Below are positions 39,938 to 49,100 of a stretch of DNA of 64,000 nucleotides, in pieces. Every line of letters begins with the position of its first letter. Within the stretch, counting starts at the first letter, position 1. The notes under the pieces are model-generated. The model was not told the origin of the DNA. It worked only from the letters and a program-made list of their open reading frames with translations, and made no database searches. Source of the DNA: an uncultured Oxalicibacterium sp. (GTDB taxonomy: Bacteria > Pseudomonadota > Gammaproteobacteria > Burkholderiales > Burkholderiaceae_D); the NCBI RefSeq assembly GCF_913776015.1, contig NZ_CAJYMD010000053.1:1-64000 (forward strand). The letters run 5' to 3'. A program made the position numbers and the translations under genes.

Positions 39938-40016
39938 CCCGCAATTGTCTGTCTGTGTTACGTCGACGAGTTTTAGTATTAAAGTCGTAGCTCCTAAGTC
40001 CAGCATGAGGAATGAT

Positions 40017-41189
40017 ATGAAGTTCAAAATAGTTTCATTTCGTCCATCGGCCTTGGCAAAAGAGATCGACGCTGAGCTTAAGTGTTTGAGGCTGAACAAT
40101 CATGAATTCCCTCGCCGCTTCCAAAATCTCAGTTTGATGTCGCTCGTGATTAATGAGCATGACGACATAGAATGGTCAGCTACCGCATATCTCGGATATG
40201 TGGCATCAAAAAGCAGAAGCGTAGTTGGGGATACTGTTCGCTCTTATGCGGAATCTTTAATCGTATGGCTTGATTTTCTAGCATGCGAAAACATACCTCA
40301 TTTAGATGTCAGTGAAGCTGAAATCCAACAATTTCGGCTTTTTCTGTCCAAACAATTTCCATATTCCTTATCTTCAGCAACGATTGCTTTGCGATTGACG
40401 GTCGCAGTTCAATTCGTAGTTTGGAGCCACAAGGAGGGGTGGTCAAAAAGTCGGTTTGGGAAGCAAGTAGAAATGTGCGGAGCGAGTGCGTCGTCATATC
40501 GGCCGAATTCAAGATCGGTTTTCAATCCCTTGAAACCATCCATTTTAGGCCCAAGGATTAGCAGTCGCATTCCGATTCCAGTTGGCCCGGATGTGTTGGC
40601 AAGCTTAGTGTCGATGCTCTCACCTTTGTATAGGCTCATGTTCAAGTGGGGTATCGCCACTGGGTTAAGACGTTTTGAGATATGTAACCTGCAGCTAAGG
40701 TCATTGCCGCAGTCAGATATCTCGCAAAAATCTTTACATGAGATGCGTGTAGATAGAAAAGGTGGGAAGCGAACAAGCATCTATGTCGTCCCACAGTTAT
40801 TGAATGAAACCTTCTGGTATGTGGCCACTGAAAGACCAGAACCTATCCCAGGAGCAGAGAGTTATGTTTTCCTGAATAGCTCTGGAACTCCGGTAAATCG
40901 GACAACGTTGTCTAAGCAGTTTCGTAAAGCCGCCGATCTAGTTGACTGTAAGGCTACGTTTCATGGGTTGCGTCATACTTTTGCTATTACCGCGTTAAAA
41001 ATTCTGGAGGAATCTTCTACTAAGAATGGCAATTTCAACTCCCTAAAAGTTCTGCAAATACTTATGGGCCATTCTTCTTTGCAAACGACAGACATTTATC
41101 TGCGAAGTTTGGAGATTACTTCGCCAGCTGTTGAGAAAGCGCTTCAATTTTTATACGGATATGGAATCTCTCCAGGGATGAAAAAATGA
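40017..41189 (+). CDS. ginA: Tyrosine recombinase, GinA type (first of three)
   Basis: This is a 390-residue phage-integrase-family recombinase. An N-terminal SAM-like DNA-binding domain (about 20-160) precedes a catalytic domain with the full set: Arg in ATGLRRFEI (about 218), Lys in VDRKGGKR, HGLRHTFA, the His of LMGHSS, and nucleophile Tyr in TTDIYLR (about 361). The start at 40017 is chosen because GAGG lies 6 bases upstream. In-frame ATG 40005 and TTG 39945 are alternatives. It is closest in size to Tn554 TnpA (361). Its stop overlaps the start of the second recombinase (ATGA). Confidence 0.88.
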   Translation: MKFKIVSFRPSALAKEIDAELKCLRLNNHEFPRRFQNLSLMSLVINEHDDIEWSATAYLGYVASKSRSVVGDTVRSYAESLIVWLDFLACENIPHLDVSEAEIQQFRLFLSKQFPYSLSSATIALRLTVAVQFVVWSHKEGWSKSRFGKQVEMCGASASSYRPNSRSVFNPLKPSILGPRISSRIPIPVGPDVLASLVSMLSPLYRLMFKWGIATGLRRFEICNLQLRSLPQSDISQKSLHEMRVDRKGGKRTSIYVVPQLLNETFWYVATERPEPIPGAESYVFLNSSGTPVNRTTLSKQFRKAADLVDCKATFHGLRHTFAITALKILEESSTKNGNFNSLKVLQILMGHSSLQTTDIYLRSLEITSPAVEKALQFLYGYGISPGMKK

Positions 41190-42784
41190 GTCGCCTCATC
41201 CCCTTCAACACTAGATCGCTTGGTCTATCTAAAAAAATAAATAAAGCTCTCATCGAGGCGCATCGAGCGCTATGCGGTCACCAAGCTAAAACTACCCAAG
41301 CGCAAACCTGGCGTTGTTTAAGAAAACTTGCGTTATGTATGGTCCAGAATGGACTGGCACATACCGATGCATTGCCCAAAAACATTGTTTCTATTTTCTA
41401 TGATTGGCTTGCACCACAAGTTCTTTGTGGCTCAACGAAGCAGTCTCTATTCAATAGCGTAAGAAGTGTAATTTCTTGGGTGAGTCGCAATCGTAGCAAT
41501 GCAATTGACGGCCCCTTGACCCTTGATGTTCGAAGTTTTCCTCGTCAACCCCCAGCTAGACGTGCGGAAATTGATGAGAAGACTGCGGAGAAGATACTTA
41601 ACTGCGCACTGAGTGATATTGAGAATATCGAGAAGCGTTTGCAGGTTGCTAGTGTTGAGCTTACGGATTTAACCAATCCTAAGACCAAGCTCGTGAATAG
41701 GCTACTCGAGCTTGGTCAAGGCAATTTTCCAACTCAACGAGCAATCGGCACTAGTGGTGAGAGCTTAGCTCGACGAGTGTTGGAGGCTGGCGGTCTACGA
41801 GAGTTGAGTAGATACGTCTTTCTTTCCAATGAGGACTTACTGCCTTTTTACTTAGCCATACAACTTCAAATTGCTGGGAATCCCCACTCAACGGCAGACC
41901 TGCGGCGAAACTGTATAGAAGCGAATCCCTTGCGAGACGATAGAGAGTGGATAGCGTGGGAAAAGCCTCGGGCTAAAAAATTCCAGAGAGTAGATTTTCC
42001 AGCAAAAAAATGGAATTCGGCACCCTCTTTAGTTAGAAGGTTGAAAGCGCTAAATGAGCGACTAGTCCCGAGGGCAGGTGACTTTAAGGATAGGTTGTTT
42101 ATCGCGTGCTCAAATGGAAGGGTAGTCAAGATTCCAAGTGCGCAGTCTTGGCACAACTATCTAACAAATTTCATTAAGGTACATGAGCTCCCAGACTTCG
42201 ATTTTGTAGATCTCCGAAAAACAAATGCGAGACTACATCATCAAGCTGGCGGATCTATTCTTGCCGCTAAAAATAGGTTGAATCACAAGTCAGTCGCTAC
42301 TACTGCTAATTACACGAGCCTAAACGATCGCGCATTTGATCATAATAAGTTTATTGCGCAAAGCCAAGCAGCTTTAAATGAGTTGGTGTTAGCCTCAACG
42401 CTCGCAACTGCCTCATCGCCTGAGATGTCATCTGTATCTGCACAAACCGTATTTGGATTTCTGTGTTCGAATCCTTTCAACGGATATGGAGATTCTCACG
42501 GAAGTAAAGGGCCTTGCGACCATTTTTTTCGGTGCGCAACCTGTCCAGGCGCACTTGTGCCGCTAGACGATCCTTCGATTGTTTCAAAGCTTTTGGCTGC
42601 ACGCGATCATCTTTTGAGTTCAAAAGATGCATTTATTAATCAAGGCCGGCTACCGAGATTTCGGATGCTATATCAACCTACTTTAGATGCAATCGAGCAG
42701 AAGCTATTGCCATTTGTTGCCTCGGAGGTGATGAAGGTAGCACAGCAAATAAAAAAACAATGGGCGTTTCCCGAACTGGAATAA
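41186..42784 (+). CDS. ginB: Tyrosine recombinase-like protein, GinB type (second of three)
   Basis: This 532-residue protein has a diverged tyrosine recombinase catalytic part. It contains Arg in STADLRRNCIE, then FVDLRKTNARL (the first His of the HxxR box is replaced by Val, the Arg is kept), His in RLNHKS and a Tyr in TTANYTS. A Cys/His cluster CDHFFRCATCPG near residue 450 may bind zinc. The third recombinase also ends with such a cluster. Tn554 lacks an equivalent of this gene, while GInts have one. It is translationally coupled to ginA by a 4-base overlap. Confidence 0.82.
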   Translation: MSRLIPFNTRSLGLSKKINKALIEAHRALCGHQAKTTQAQTWRCLRKLALCMVQNGLAHTDALPKNIVSIFYDWLAPQVLCGSTKQSLFNSVRSVISWVSRNRSNAIDGPLTLDVRSFPRQPPARRAEIDEKTAEKILNCALSDIENIEKRLQVASVELTDLTNPKTKLVNRLLELGQGNFPTQRAIGTSGESLARRVLEAGGLRELSRYVFLSNEDLLPFYLAIQLQIAGNPHSTADLRRNCIEANPLRDDREWIAWEKPRAKKFQRVDFPAKKWNSAPSLVRRLKALNERLVPRAGDFKDRLFIACSNGRVVKIPSAQSWHNYLTNFIKVHELPDFDFVDLRKTNARLHHQAGGSILAAKNRLNHKSVATTANYTSLNDRAFDHNKFIAQSQAALNELVLASTLATASSPEMSSVSAQTVFGFLCSNPFNGYGDSHGSKGPCDHFFRCATCPGALVPLDDPSIVSKLLAARDHLLSSKDAFINQGRLPRFRMLYQPTLDAIEQKLLPFVASEVMKVAQQIKKQWAFPELE

Positions 42785-42786
42785 GT

Positions 42787-44604
42787 ATGATTGGTGCCGG
42801 TACGATTTCGTATAAGGGAAGTAAAACCTGGCGATTATGGCCGCACCCTCTATATCCAGGTCGAATATTGACAGTTAACTGGGAGTCTCTCTTTGGGACG
42901 GCCTCTAATGGAACAAAACATCAACGAGAGTATTTGAAAAGGAGTACAAAAGAGTTGATGTTTGAAATGATTCTGTTATCCGAGTCACGTGTTGGAAGAT
43001 TGAGTCCTGGGACGGTTCAAGTAACTTTCCAAAAACTAAGGTGCTTAGTTCGCTGGATGGTGGCCAGAAACATTTGGCGATTCAACTTGATCAGTGAGCA
43101 AGATGCACTAGCGTTTCTGGAGTCTAGATTAAAACGCAAAAGTCCTCTGCGCCGTGACGAATCCCGTGTGGTAACCGACAGAACGATCGCAGAATATGTG
43201 ACCTTTCTAGAGACCTTATGGATACTTCGCGACCGATACACTTCAGCACTCAAATTTTCACCTAAAGGGATTCCAGAAATTACGCAAATAATTTCTCAAT
43301 GCAAGGTGATTGAGAGCTGGAAGCCTGTTGCAATGTCAGATGCGATAAAAATGCTCTCAACGGCTTTAGACTGGCAAAAGCACTACCCACTAATTCTTTC
43401 GATAGAAAGCGTGTGTCGCAGGGAAAGAAGGAAATGGGTTGGTGTATCTAAAAGCCAAAGGGCAATGCTGTCTAAAAAATTATATAAAGGAATTGAAAGT
43501 TCTGATGAAGGGACCAGGGTTAGACAAATTGTTTTTCCACAAAATCATAATTTCTCTTCGGATTACATAGAACTAGTACGCAGTGCACTGGGTGCATCTT
43601 TGCTTGTCATATTATTATTCAGTGGAATGAGAATTGGCGAAGTTCTATCTTTGCGTCGTAAATGCCTTGAGCTGATCTCTCATTCTGACAAAGAAAAATA
43701 TTGGTATGTCAACGGTATAGCAGGTAAGAAGAAGGGAATGGCTAGGAAATGGATTCTGGCTTCGCCGGCCGTTGATGCAATTAATTTCGTCAAGGAGCTT
43801 TCTCGCCCTCTATCTGGCAACGCTATAAATACACCGTTGTTTTTAAAGCGGCCTGGAGGAAGTTCGGCAATAACGCATTCTTGTACTTTTACTCAAATGA
43901 GCGGTATGGAGGCGAACCACCTGTTGAGACACTTCATCGCAAAAAGAGTCGATATAGCATCTTTTACACCGGCACAATTCCATGCACATAGGGCTAGAAA
44001 AACCTTTGCCCGCTTTGTTGCGTTACGCGACAAAAGTGCGCTCGAGTCACTAGCTTATCACTACGGGCATCTATATACGGCAGTATTAGATCGATCATAT
44101 GTTGGCACCGATTTTGATTTAGAAGATTTACTGCGCGATGAGAACCAGAGGGAGATGAGGGAGGGCTTAACCGATTTGCTCAATGCAACTGTGATTGGAG
44201 GCAAAGCTGGAGATAAGCTGATGAAGTTTCGGCAGGCGCAAAGTAGTTTCAATGGCAAAGCAGCTTTGACAAACATGGTAGATCAACTCATTCAAGACGG
44301 AGTTGTTCTTGCTCCCTGTGATTGGGGATACTGTGTATATGCAAAAGATCTTTCCATGTGTGGCGGGAGCGAGGTTGGACCAAATGCTGAGCGTCGCTCA
44401 CCCTCTGTGTGTGCATCTTGTAAGAACTTCGCTGTAACTAAGGCCTACTCAGCTTGGTGGGAGCGACGTTATGAGCAGCAAGAAGGGTTTTTGCGGAAGG
44501 AAATGCTGCCTGATCAAACACGTAGAGTAGTGGAAAGGCAGTTCGATTTCACCAAACAGATTTTGAGCAGTTTGGTTAAGAAAAATGAAAAAAAATCTCG
44601 GTAG
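42787..44604 (+). CDS. ginC: Tyrosine recombinase, GinC type (third of three)
   Basis: This 605-residue recombinase is similar in size to Tn554 TnpB (630). Catalytic residues are seen as Arg in FSGMRIGEVLSLRR, Lys in AGKKKGMARKW, HRARKTFARF, His in YHYGHLY and Tyr in VLDRSYVG. The C-terminal end has a Cys-rich segment (CDWGYC, MCGG, CASCKNF) that may bind zinc. The start is uncertain: ATG 42787 has GGA 8 bases upstream and lies two bases after the ginB stop codon, and ATG 42760 would overlap ginB. The 3' end overlaps ginD by 20 bases. Confidence 0.87.
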   Translation: MIGAGTISYKGSKTWRLWPHPLYPGRILTVNWESLFGTASNGTKHQREYLKRSTKELMFEMILLSESRVGRLSPGTVQVTFQKLRCLVRWMVARNIWRFNLISEQDALAFLESRLKRKSPLRRDESRVVTDRTIAEYVTFLETLWILRDRYTSALKFSPKGIPEITQIISQCKVIESWKPVAMSDAIKMLSTALDWQKHYPLILSIESVCRRERRKWVGVSKSQRAMLSKKLYKGIESSDEGTRVRQIVFPQNHNFSSDYIELVRSALGASLLVILLFSGMRIGEVLSLRRKCLELISHSDKEKYWYVNGIAGKKKGMARKWILASPAVDAINFVKELSRPLSGNAINTPLFLKRPGGSSAITHSCTFTQMSGMEANHLLRHFIAKRVDIASFTPAQFHAHRARKTFARFVALRDKSALESLAYHYGHLYTAVLDRSYVGTDFDLEDLLRDENQREMREGLTDLLNATVIGGKAGDKLMKFRQAQSSFNGKAALTNMVDQLIQDGVVLAPCDWGYCVYAKDLSMCGGSEVGPNAERRSPSVCASCKNFAVTKAYSAWWERRYEQQEGFLRKEMLPDQTRRVVERQFDFTKQILSSLVKKNEKKSR

Positions 44605-44965
44605 CAAGTCCGGTATTTCTCTCAACGTAAGGCAGCGCCTCGAAGCCGCTTTTCTGGTGCATACGTCAAATAATCCTGGTGTAGGTATATCTATCGTTGA
44701 ATTGTGCAGGCAGGCTGCCGTCAGTCGAGCGACGCTGTATGCGCATCATCCAGATCTACTGGAAAAAATTAAACAGTTAGGAAGTTTTACGGCTAAGGTC
44801 GCGTCTCCTAAGGTGAGAAGAACAAATGAAGCGGCACACTTGCAGAGAACCATAAAAGCACTGAGGTATATCTGCGTTGAGCTAAATCTCGAATTAAGAC
44901 GCCAGTCTCAACAGAATGAGTTGTTGCGTGCCGAAATAAAATCCCTCAGATCTAAAAATAAGTAG
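44585..44965 (+). CDS. ginD: Small recombination accessory protein, GinD/TnpC type
   Basis: This is a 126-residue basic protein. An N-terminal helix-turn-helix (ISIVELCRQAAVSRATLYAH, about 36-55) is followed by a C-terminal coiled coil (KALRYICVELNLELRRQSQ and NELLRAEIKSLRS). The size equals that of Tn554 TnpC (125), a helper that affects orientation and efficiency of transposition. It overlaps the end of ginC, completing a four-gene operon that ends in a perfect terminator. Confidence 0.8.
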   Translation: MKKNLGSKSGISLNVRQRLEAAFLVHTSNNPGVGISIVELCRQAAVSRATLYAHHPDLLEKIKQLGSFTAKVASPKVRRTNEAAHLQRTIKALRYICVELNLELRRQSQQNELLRAEIKSLRSKNK

Positions 44966-45002
44966 CAGCGCGGGAAGTTCTCAAGCTCCTCTCGCTCCCC
45001 GG

Positions 45003-45032
45003 ATCGGCTCGATGGGGCGAGCCGATTTTTTT
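45003..45032 (+). terminator. Terminator of the ginABCD operon
   Basis: ATCGGCTCG and CGAGCCGAT form a perfect 9-bp stem with loop ATGGGG, followed by seven T residues. It isolates recombinase transcription from the cargo. Confidence 0.92.
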
Positions 45033-45066
45033 ACTACGGTCTGTGTCCCAAGCTCATGACAAAAAC

Positions 45067-45486
45067 ATGCCATTAGAAAATCACGCTCATTTCATTGCCT
45101 TCTCTTTATCTTTCCTAACATTCATGGGCGTTATCCGAGTACGGAACGCTAATCCCTCTGGGCATACAAGTCTATTCGTTGGGTTGTTGTTAATTGGGCT
45201 GGCAGTATGGACATTGAACAGTTTTGAGGTCATGAAGATCTTCTTTACGCTGCTACGTGACGTGAAGAAATTGGATTCTGAGCAATTTCAAATTGCGAGT
45301 CAGGCAATTAGTCTTTGGACGGTTATACTCCCGGCCGTAATGGCTTCTATCGGTGCGAATTTCATATCCTCATGGGCTCTTTATGAAAAATCACCGAACC
45401 CCGAGGCGGAACATCTGGAGGCAATTGCTAAGCACCTCAAGTTTTTAGAGCGGCAGCAATCTGAGACAAGAAATGCCGAGCTGTAG
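45067..45486 (+). CDS. Small membrane protein, unknown
   Basis: This protein of about 139 residues has two or three membrane segments (about 8-24, 38-56 and 85-105) and a short charged C-terminal tail (LEAIAKHLKFLERQQS). No family was recognised. No good ribosome site was found. GTG 45043, eight codons upstream, would start only 11 bases after the terminator, so ATG 45067 is preferred. It is the first cargo gene after the recombination operon and converges on the exonuclease gene. Confidence 0.6.
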   Translation: MPLENHAHFIAFSLSFLTFMGVIRVRNANPSGHTSLFVGLLLIGLAVWTLNSFEVMKIFFTLLRDVKKLDSEQFQIASQAISLWTVILPAVMASIGANFISSWALYEKSPNPEAEHLEAIAKHLKFLERQQSETRNAEL

Positions 45487-45501
45487 TGAGAGAGGAATTC
45501 A

Positions 45502-45987
45502 CTAGCCTACGGTTCGGAAGTCAATTTTTTGATTTTGAGCGTATGCGTGCTTAAGTGCCTTTGCATCATAAAGAGCATGATGGCGGGACAATCGTTCTCG
45601 TATGTAAAACGAATGCTTATCTGCTTCACATAGATTCGATACGCGCTTGGGACGACACCATGCCGGTTGACGATAATTAAGAACGTCGCAAAACAAATCC
45701 CAATCCGTAGAGTAGTCATAAATTATTTCAACGTTCGAAGTGGCTTCTCTATTTTTTTCTAGCCATAAAAGCATTGCCGTACCTAATTCTGCTAAAGAAA
45801 ACATTGCGCCCTCTATCTGACCTAGTTGTGGAACAACCGCTTCGAGAACGAACGGGCTGCAGGCTTGCAACTCGAAAGGGACTTCGCCGTAGAACTCTGC
45901 ACCTTTACTGGTGACCATTCCAATGCTTATCAGCTCTGTATTAATAAAGTCTGTGAATTCGGTATCGATGAAGATTTGTTGAGTCAT
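45502..45987 (-). CDS. DEDD-type 3'-5' exonuclease, RNase AS (Rv2179c)-like
   Basis: This 161-residue protein has an RNase H-like exonuclease fold. IFIDTEFTDF (Asp and Glu of motif I) is followed by ELISIGMV, STDWDLFCDVL (motif II Asp) and HHALYDAKALKHAY (motif III His and Asp). This spacing fits small stand-alone DnaQ-like nucleases such as mycobacterial RNase AS. The ATG at 45987 has AGGTGG upstream. GTG 45999 is an alternative. It is transcribed away from the three-gene operon, sharing a 180-base control region with it. Confidence 0.8.
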   Translation of the reverse strand: MTQQIFIDTEFTDFINTELISIGMVTSKGAEFYGEVPFELQACSPFVLEAVVPQLGQIEGAMFSLAELGTAMLLWLEKNREATSNVEIIYDYSTDWDLFCDVLNYRQPAWCRPKRVSNLCEADKHSFYIRERLSRHHALYDAKALKHAYAQNQKIDFRTVG

Positions 45988-46007
45988 GTAGTTATCCACC
46001 TAACTAG

Positions 46008-46024
46008 GTTCTGTATGACAGAAC
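46008..46024. promoter_or_regulatory. Inverted repeat in the divergent control region
   Basis: GTTCTGT-ATG-ACAGAAC is a perfect 7-3-7 inverted repeat located 20-37 bases upstream of the exonuclease start and about 145 bases upstream of the NTPase gene. It has the size of a dimeric repressor operator. The binding protein is unknown, and the island's XRE or ribbon-helix-helix protein are candidates. Confidence 0.5.
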
Positions 46025-46152
46025 GTACGGATCCCCAAATTATGGGGGCAGATTCGTACTAATCCTGATTTATTATGGAGCTTCCCATTTGCATAAAAAT
46101 GCATGCCTCCGACACAGTTCAGTTCGAAGAGATGTGTCATTTTCTAATTAAT

Positions 46153-46162
46153 CCGATATCGG
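46153..46162. promoter_or_regulatory. Palindrome just before the NTPase start codon
   Basis: CCGATATCGG is a perfect 10-base palindrome ending 6 bases before the GTG start at 46169. Other dyads lie between here and 46008 (CCCC...GGGG around 46034-46049). Such a position could block translation or transcription when bound. This is inferred. Confidence 0.35.
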
Positions 46163-46168
46163 ATATAG

Positions 46169-49100
46169 GTGAAAACAGTGCTATCGCTAGAAGCAAAAAA
46201 ATTAATCCGTAGATGTAAGATTAGAAAGCGCAGAGAGGGGCGAAGCCTAGTTAAACGGCTCAAATTTCACAGCGCGGCTATTAAATTTGGGTTGTCAGAA
46301 TGGAGGCAATTTTTAGTTAGAGGTACAAGTTCAAGCTATAACTTTTCATTTGAGACGTTAACTCCAACTGAGGTAAAGCCTGATCAGTACCGCCGGTATG
46401 AGACAGAGCTTTTGAAAGGATTGCTTCATAGAGATGTTCGCAACATTGCAATTACAGGCAAGTATGGAGCTGGCAAAAGTAGCCTCTTGAAGACCTTTGC
46501 AGAAGCTCATACAGAGTACAACTATGCGTGGATTTCCTTGGCTTCGTTCGGAAAAGAGCGACTTCGCCCGGAGAACAACATAGAGTCTGCATCCGACGAA
46601 GAAAACAGCGCGGTATTAAGTCAAAGCGAAACCGATAATGAGAGTAACAGTGAGCTTATCAAGCAGATTGAAGAAACTATCGTACAACAACTGCTGTATT
46701 CCGTTCCGTCTCAATCGTTACCTCAAACACGCTTAAAAAGAATTACGCAAGTCCCAGCTAGCAGTGTAATTTGGTACACGATTTTAAGTTTGGGATGGGG
46801 TGTCTCGGTTGCATCATTGTATCTCGCGAATTTTGGCAGTTACGGATTAACACATCCACAGTGGGCGATCGAAATGTTGTCCACCATACCCGCAGAATGG
46901 GCATTAAGCATTGCTTTAGTAAGTTCTCTATATGGTCTCCACAAACTGCTCAGGATACTGCTAAATATCAAAATTGATGGCCTGACAGTAAAAGGGGGAA
47001 AGGTAGAGATTGCCAAAGAAGGTACAGCCCTGCACAAAAATGTGGATGAGTTGATCTACTGCTTCGAACAAAGTGAAATCGATGTCGTCATCATTGAGGA
47101 TCTGGACCGTTTTAATATTCAAGACGTGTTTTTCAGGCTTCGAGAAATCAATTTCATCGTGAAGAACTGTCCACAAATCACGCGGCCAATTCACTTCATT
47201 TACGCGTTGCGTGAGGAATTTTTCGGATTAGGTGAAAAAACAAAATTCTTTGATCTCGTTATCCCAATCATTCCTTTTGTAAATAGCGCGAATTCGGGGG
47301 TTCTGTTGATGCAACTCCTAAAAAATAAGAGTTTAAATGCTGACCTTAGCGCAGAGCTCATCGAAACTCTTTCATATCACCTTGACGACATGCGGTTGAT
47401 TAAAAATATCGTCAATGAGTATGACATTTATCTAAGTGCTCTTAGGAAAAGCATCACTAATCTGGATTGCAACCGATTGTTTGCTATGACATTTATTAGA
47501 AATGTCTACCCTGATGAGTACGTCGATCTCACAAATCGAAAAGGTGTTCTATATAACCTTTTACTCGCTTTTGATAAACATATCGATTCTCAACATAGAG
47601 AGTTGCAACAGCAGCTAAAAATTCAACTGGAAGAGTTAGATCGCTATCGGAGTCTTTTCACTACTAAAAAAAAGGAACTCCGTTCTCTTGTATATCTGCG
47701 TATGAGGGAAATGGCTGGTGTCTCTCACGAGGACACGGTATCGTATTTGCTGGATGACAATCGAACACGCATAAGCGTTAACGACTTTATTGACGATGAA
47801 GACATTTTTAACAAACTTACTTTAAATTCCGTTACTGTAACTCTGCATGCGGACGCTACCAATTATAGCCAGACAGGTACCGCCGTCAAAGTAAGCCAAC
47901 TGATGGCTGCGGGGTTCCCACCATATAAGTCTGCATTCACGCTGTTGGAAAAATCTGAGCACGATCGATCGGTTCAAATTGAGGTTCTAAAAAAGAATAT
48001 TAGAAAAATTAATTCCCTAGGATTTGACACGGCTCATAAAGATGAAGTTTTTTTAGCAAGCATTCCTAAAATCTGTCCTGATCTGCGAGCTCTTCCGTAT
48101 CTAGTGAGGTCAAGCTTTTTCGGAAGCGATTACCAAGATTATATTGGCTACTTTTATCCCGGAGCACAAACTTCAAACGATAAAGAATTTTTGGTGGCTA
48201 TCCGAAACAGAGAGCTATGTCCGGTTTCAGTAAAGCTTGATGACCCAGGCGCAGTGCTCAAAAAGTTAAAATCGAGCGAACTGGCTGAAGGTCGCGGTCT
48301 AGTTTGTGCCCTAATAGCTTATTTGGACACTGCAGCTGTTGGCTCTCAGGACGCGATGATACTTGCGACTATTCTTGAGGATGCACATCGGCACATTGAT
48401 AGGTTAGTCGACGTACTTCTGGAGCTGAAACATCAACCGTTTCACAACTTATTCAGAGAATTAAGTCTGTGTAATCCAGAATGTTTGTCCCTCATATTCA
48501 CACAAGCTGAGCGACCTTTAGATTCTTACGATCAAGAGTTGCTGTTGCATAGAATCGTTAGTTCGCTTTACGCTGAAGACTTCGAATCTATTCCACGCGA
48601 ACATCTTGAGGCATTCGTAACAGCGATTGAGAAGTTTGACATGGTATCAAGCCTCTACCTGGACTTAGAGTCAGGTTTGGGCGGATGGGGCTGGTTGCGA
48701 CAGCGCCCGATACAGTTCCACAATCTAAGCGAATCAAATTCACTAGATGCACTTCGGTACCTGATAGATTTGCGATGCGTGAAACTTAATCTGCGCACGC
48801 TAAAAGTTATCTGCAATAGATTATGGGACAACCGGCGTCCTGGAACTATCAGCTACACAGAGTTAAAACGGTTGCCGAGTGCGACTATGATGCAGCTAGT
48901 CAACGAAAACTTGAATTTCGTGGTAGGCGAACTCTTAACTCAGGATGGAGAGTTAGAAGAGTCAGAAGAATCCTTGTTATTTCTTTTGTCCGAGGTAGAT
49001 ACCACTTTAGGTAGTGAGTTGATAGAAAAAACTTCTGTCGCAGTGGAAAACATTCAGTCTGTGAGTGAAGACCACTGGGTCAGTTTAGTAAGCAAACTTC

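Noticed and set aside
39963-39970. TCGACGAG near the left end resembles the comM target CTCGACGAGCTG
   Set aside because: An 8-base match is expected by chance here. It is 34 bases inside the junction, and the rebuilt comM needs no such repeat.
40017-44604. A conventional phage or ICE integrase module
   Set aside because: There are three consecutive recombinases plus a small HTH protein, and no phage structural, relaxase or conjugation genes are present.
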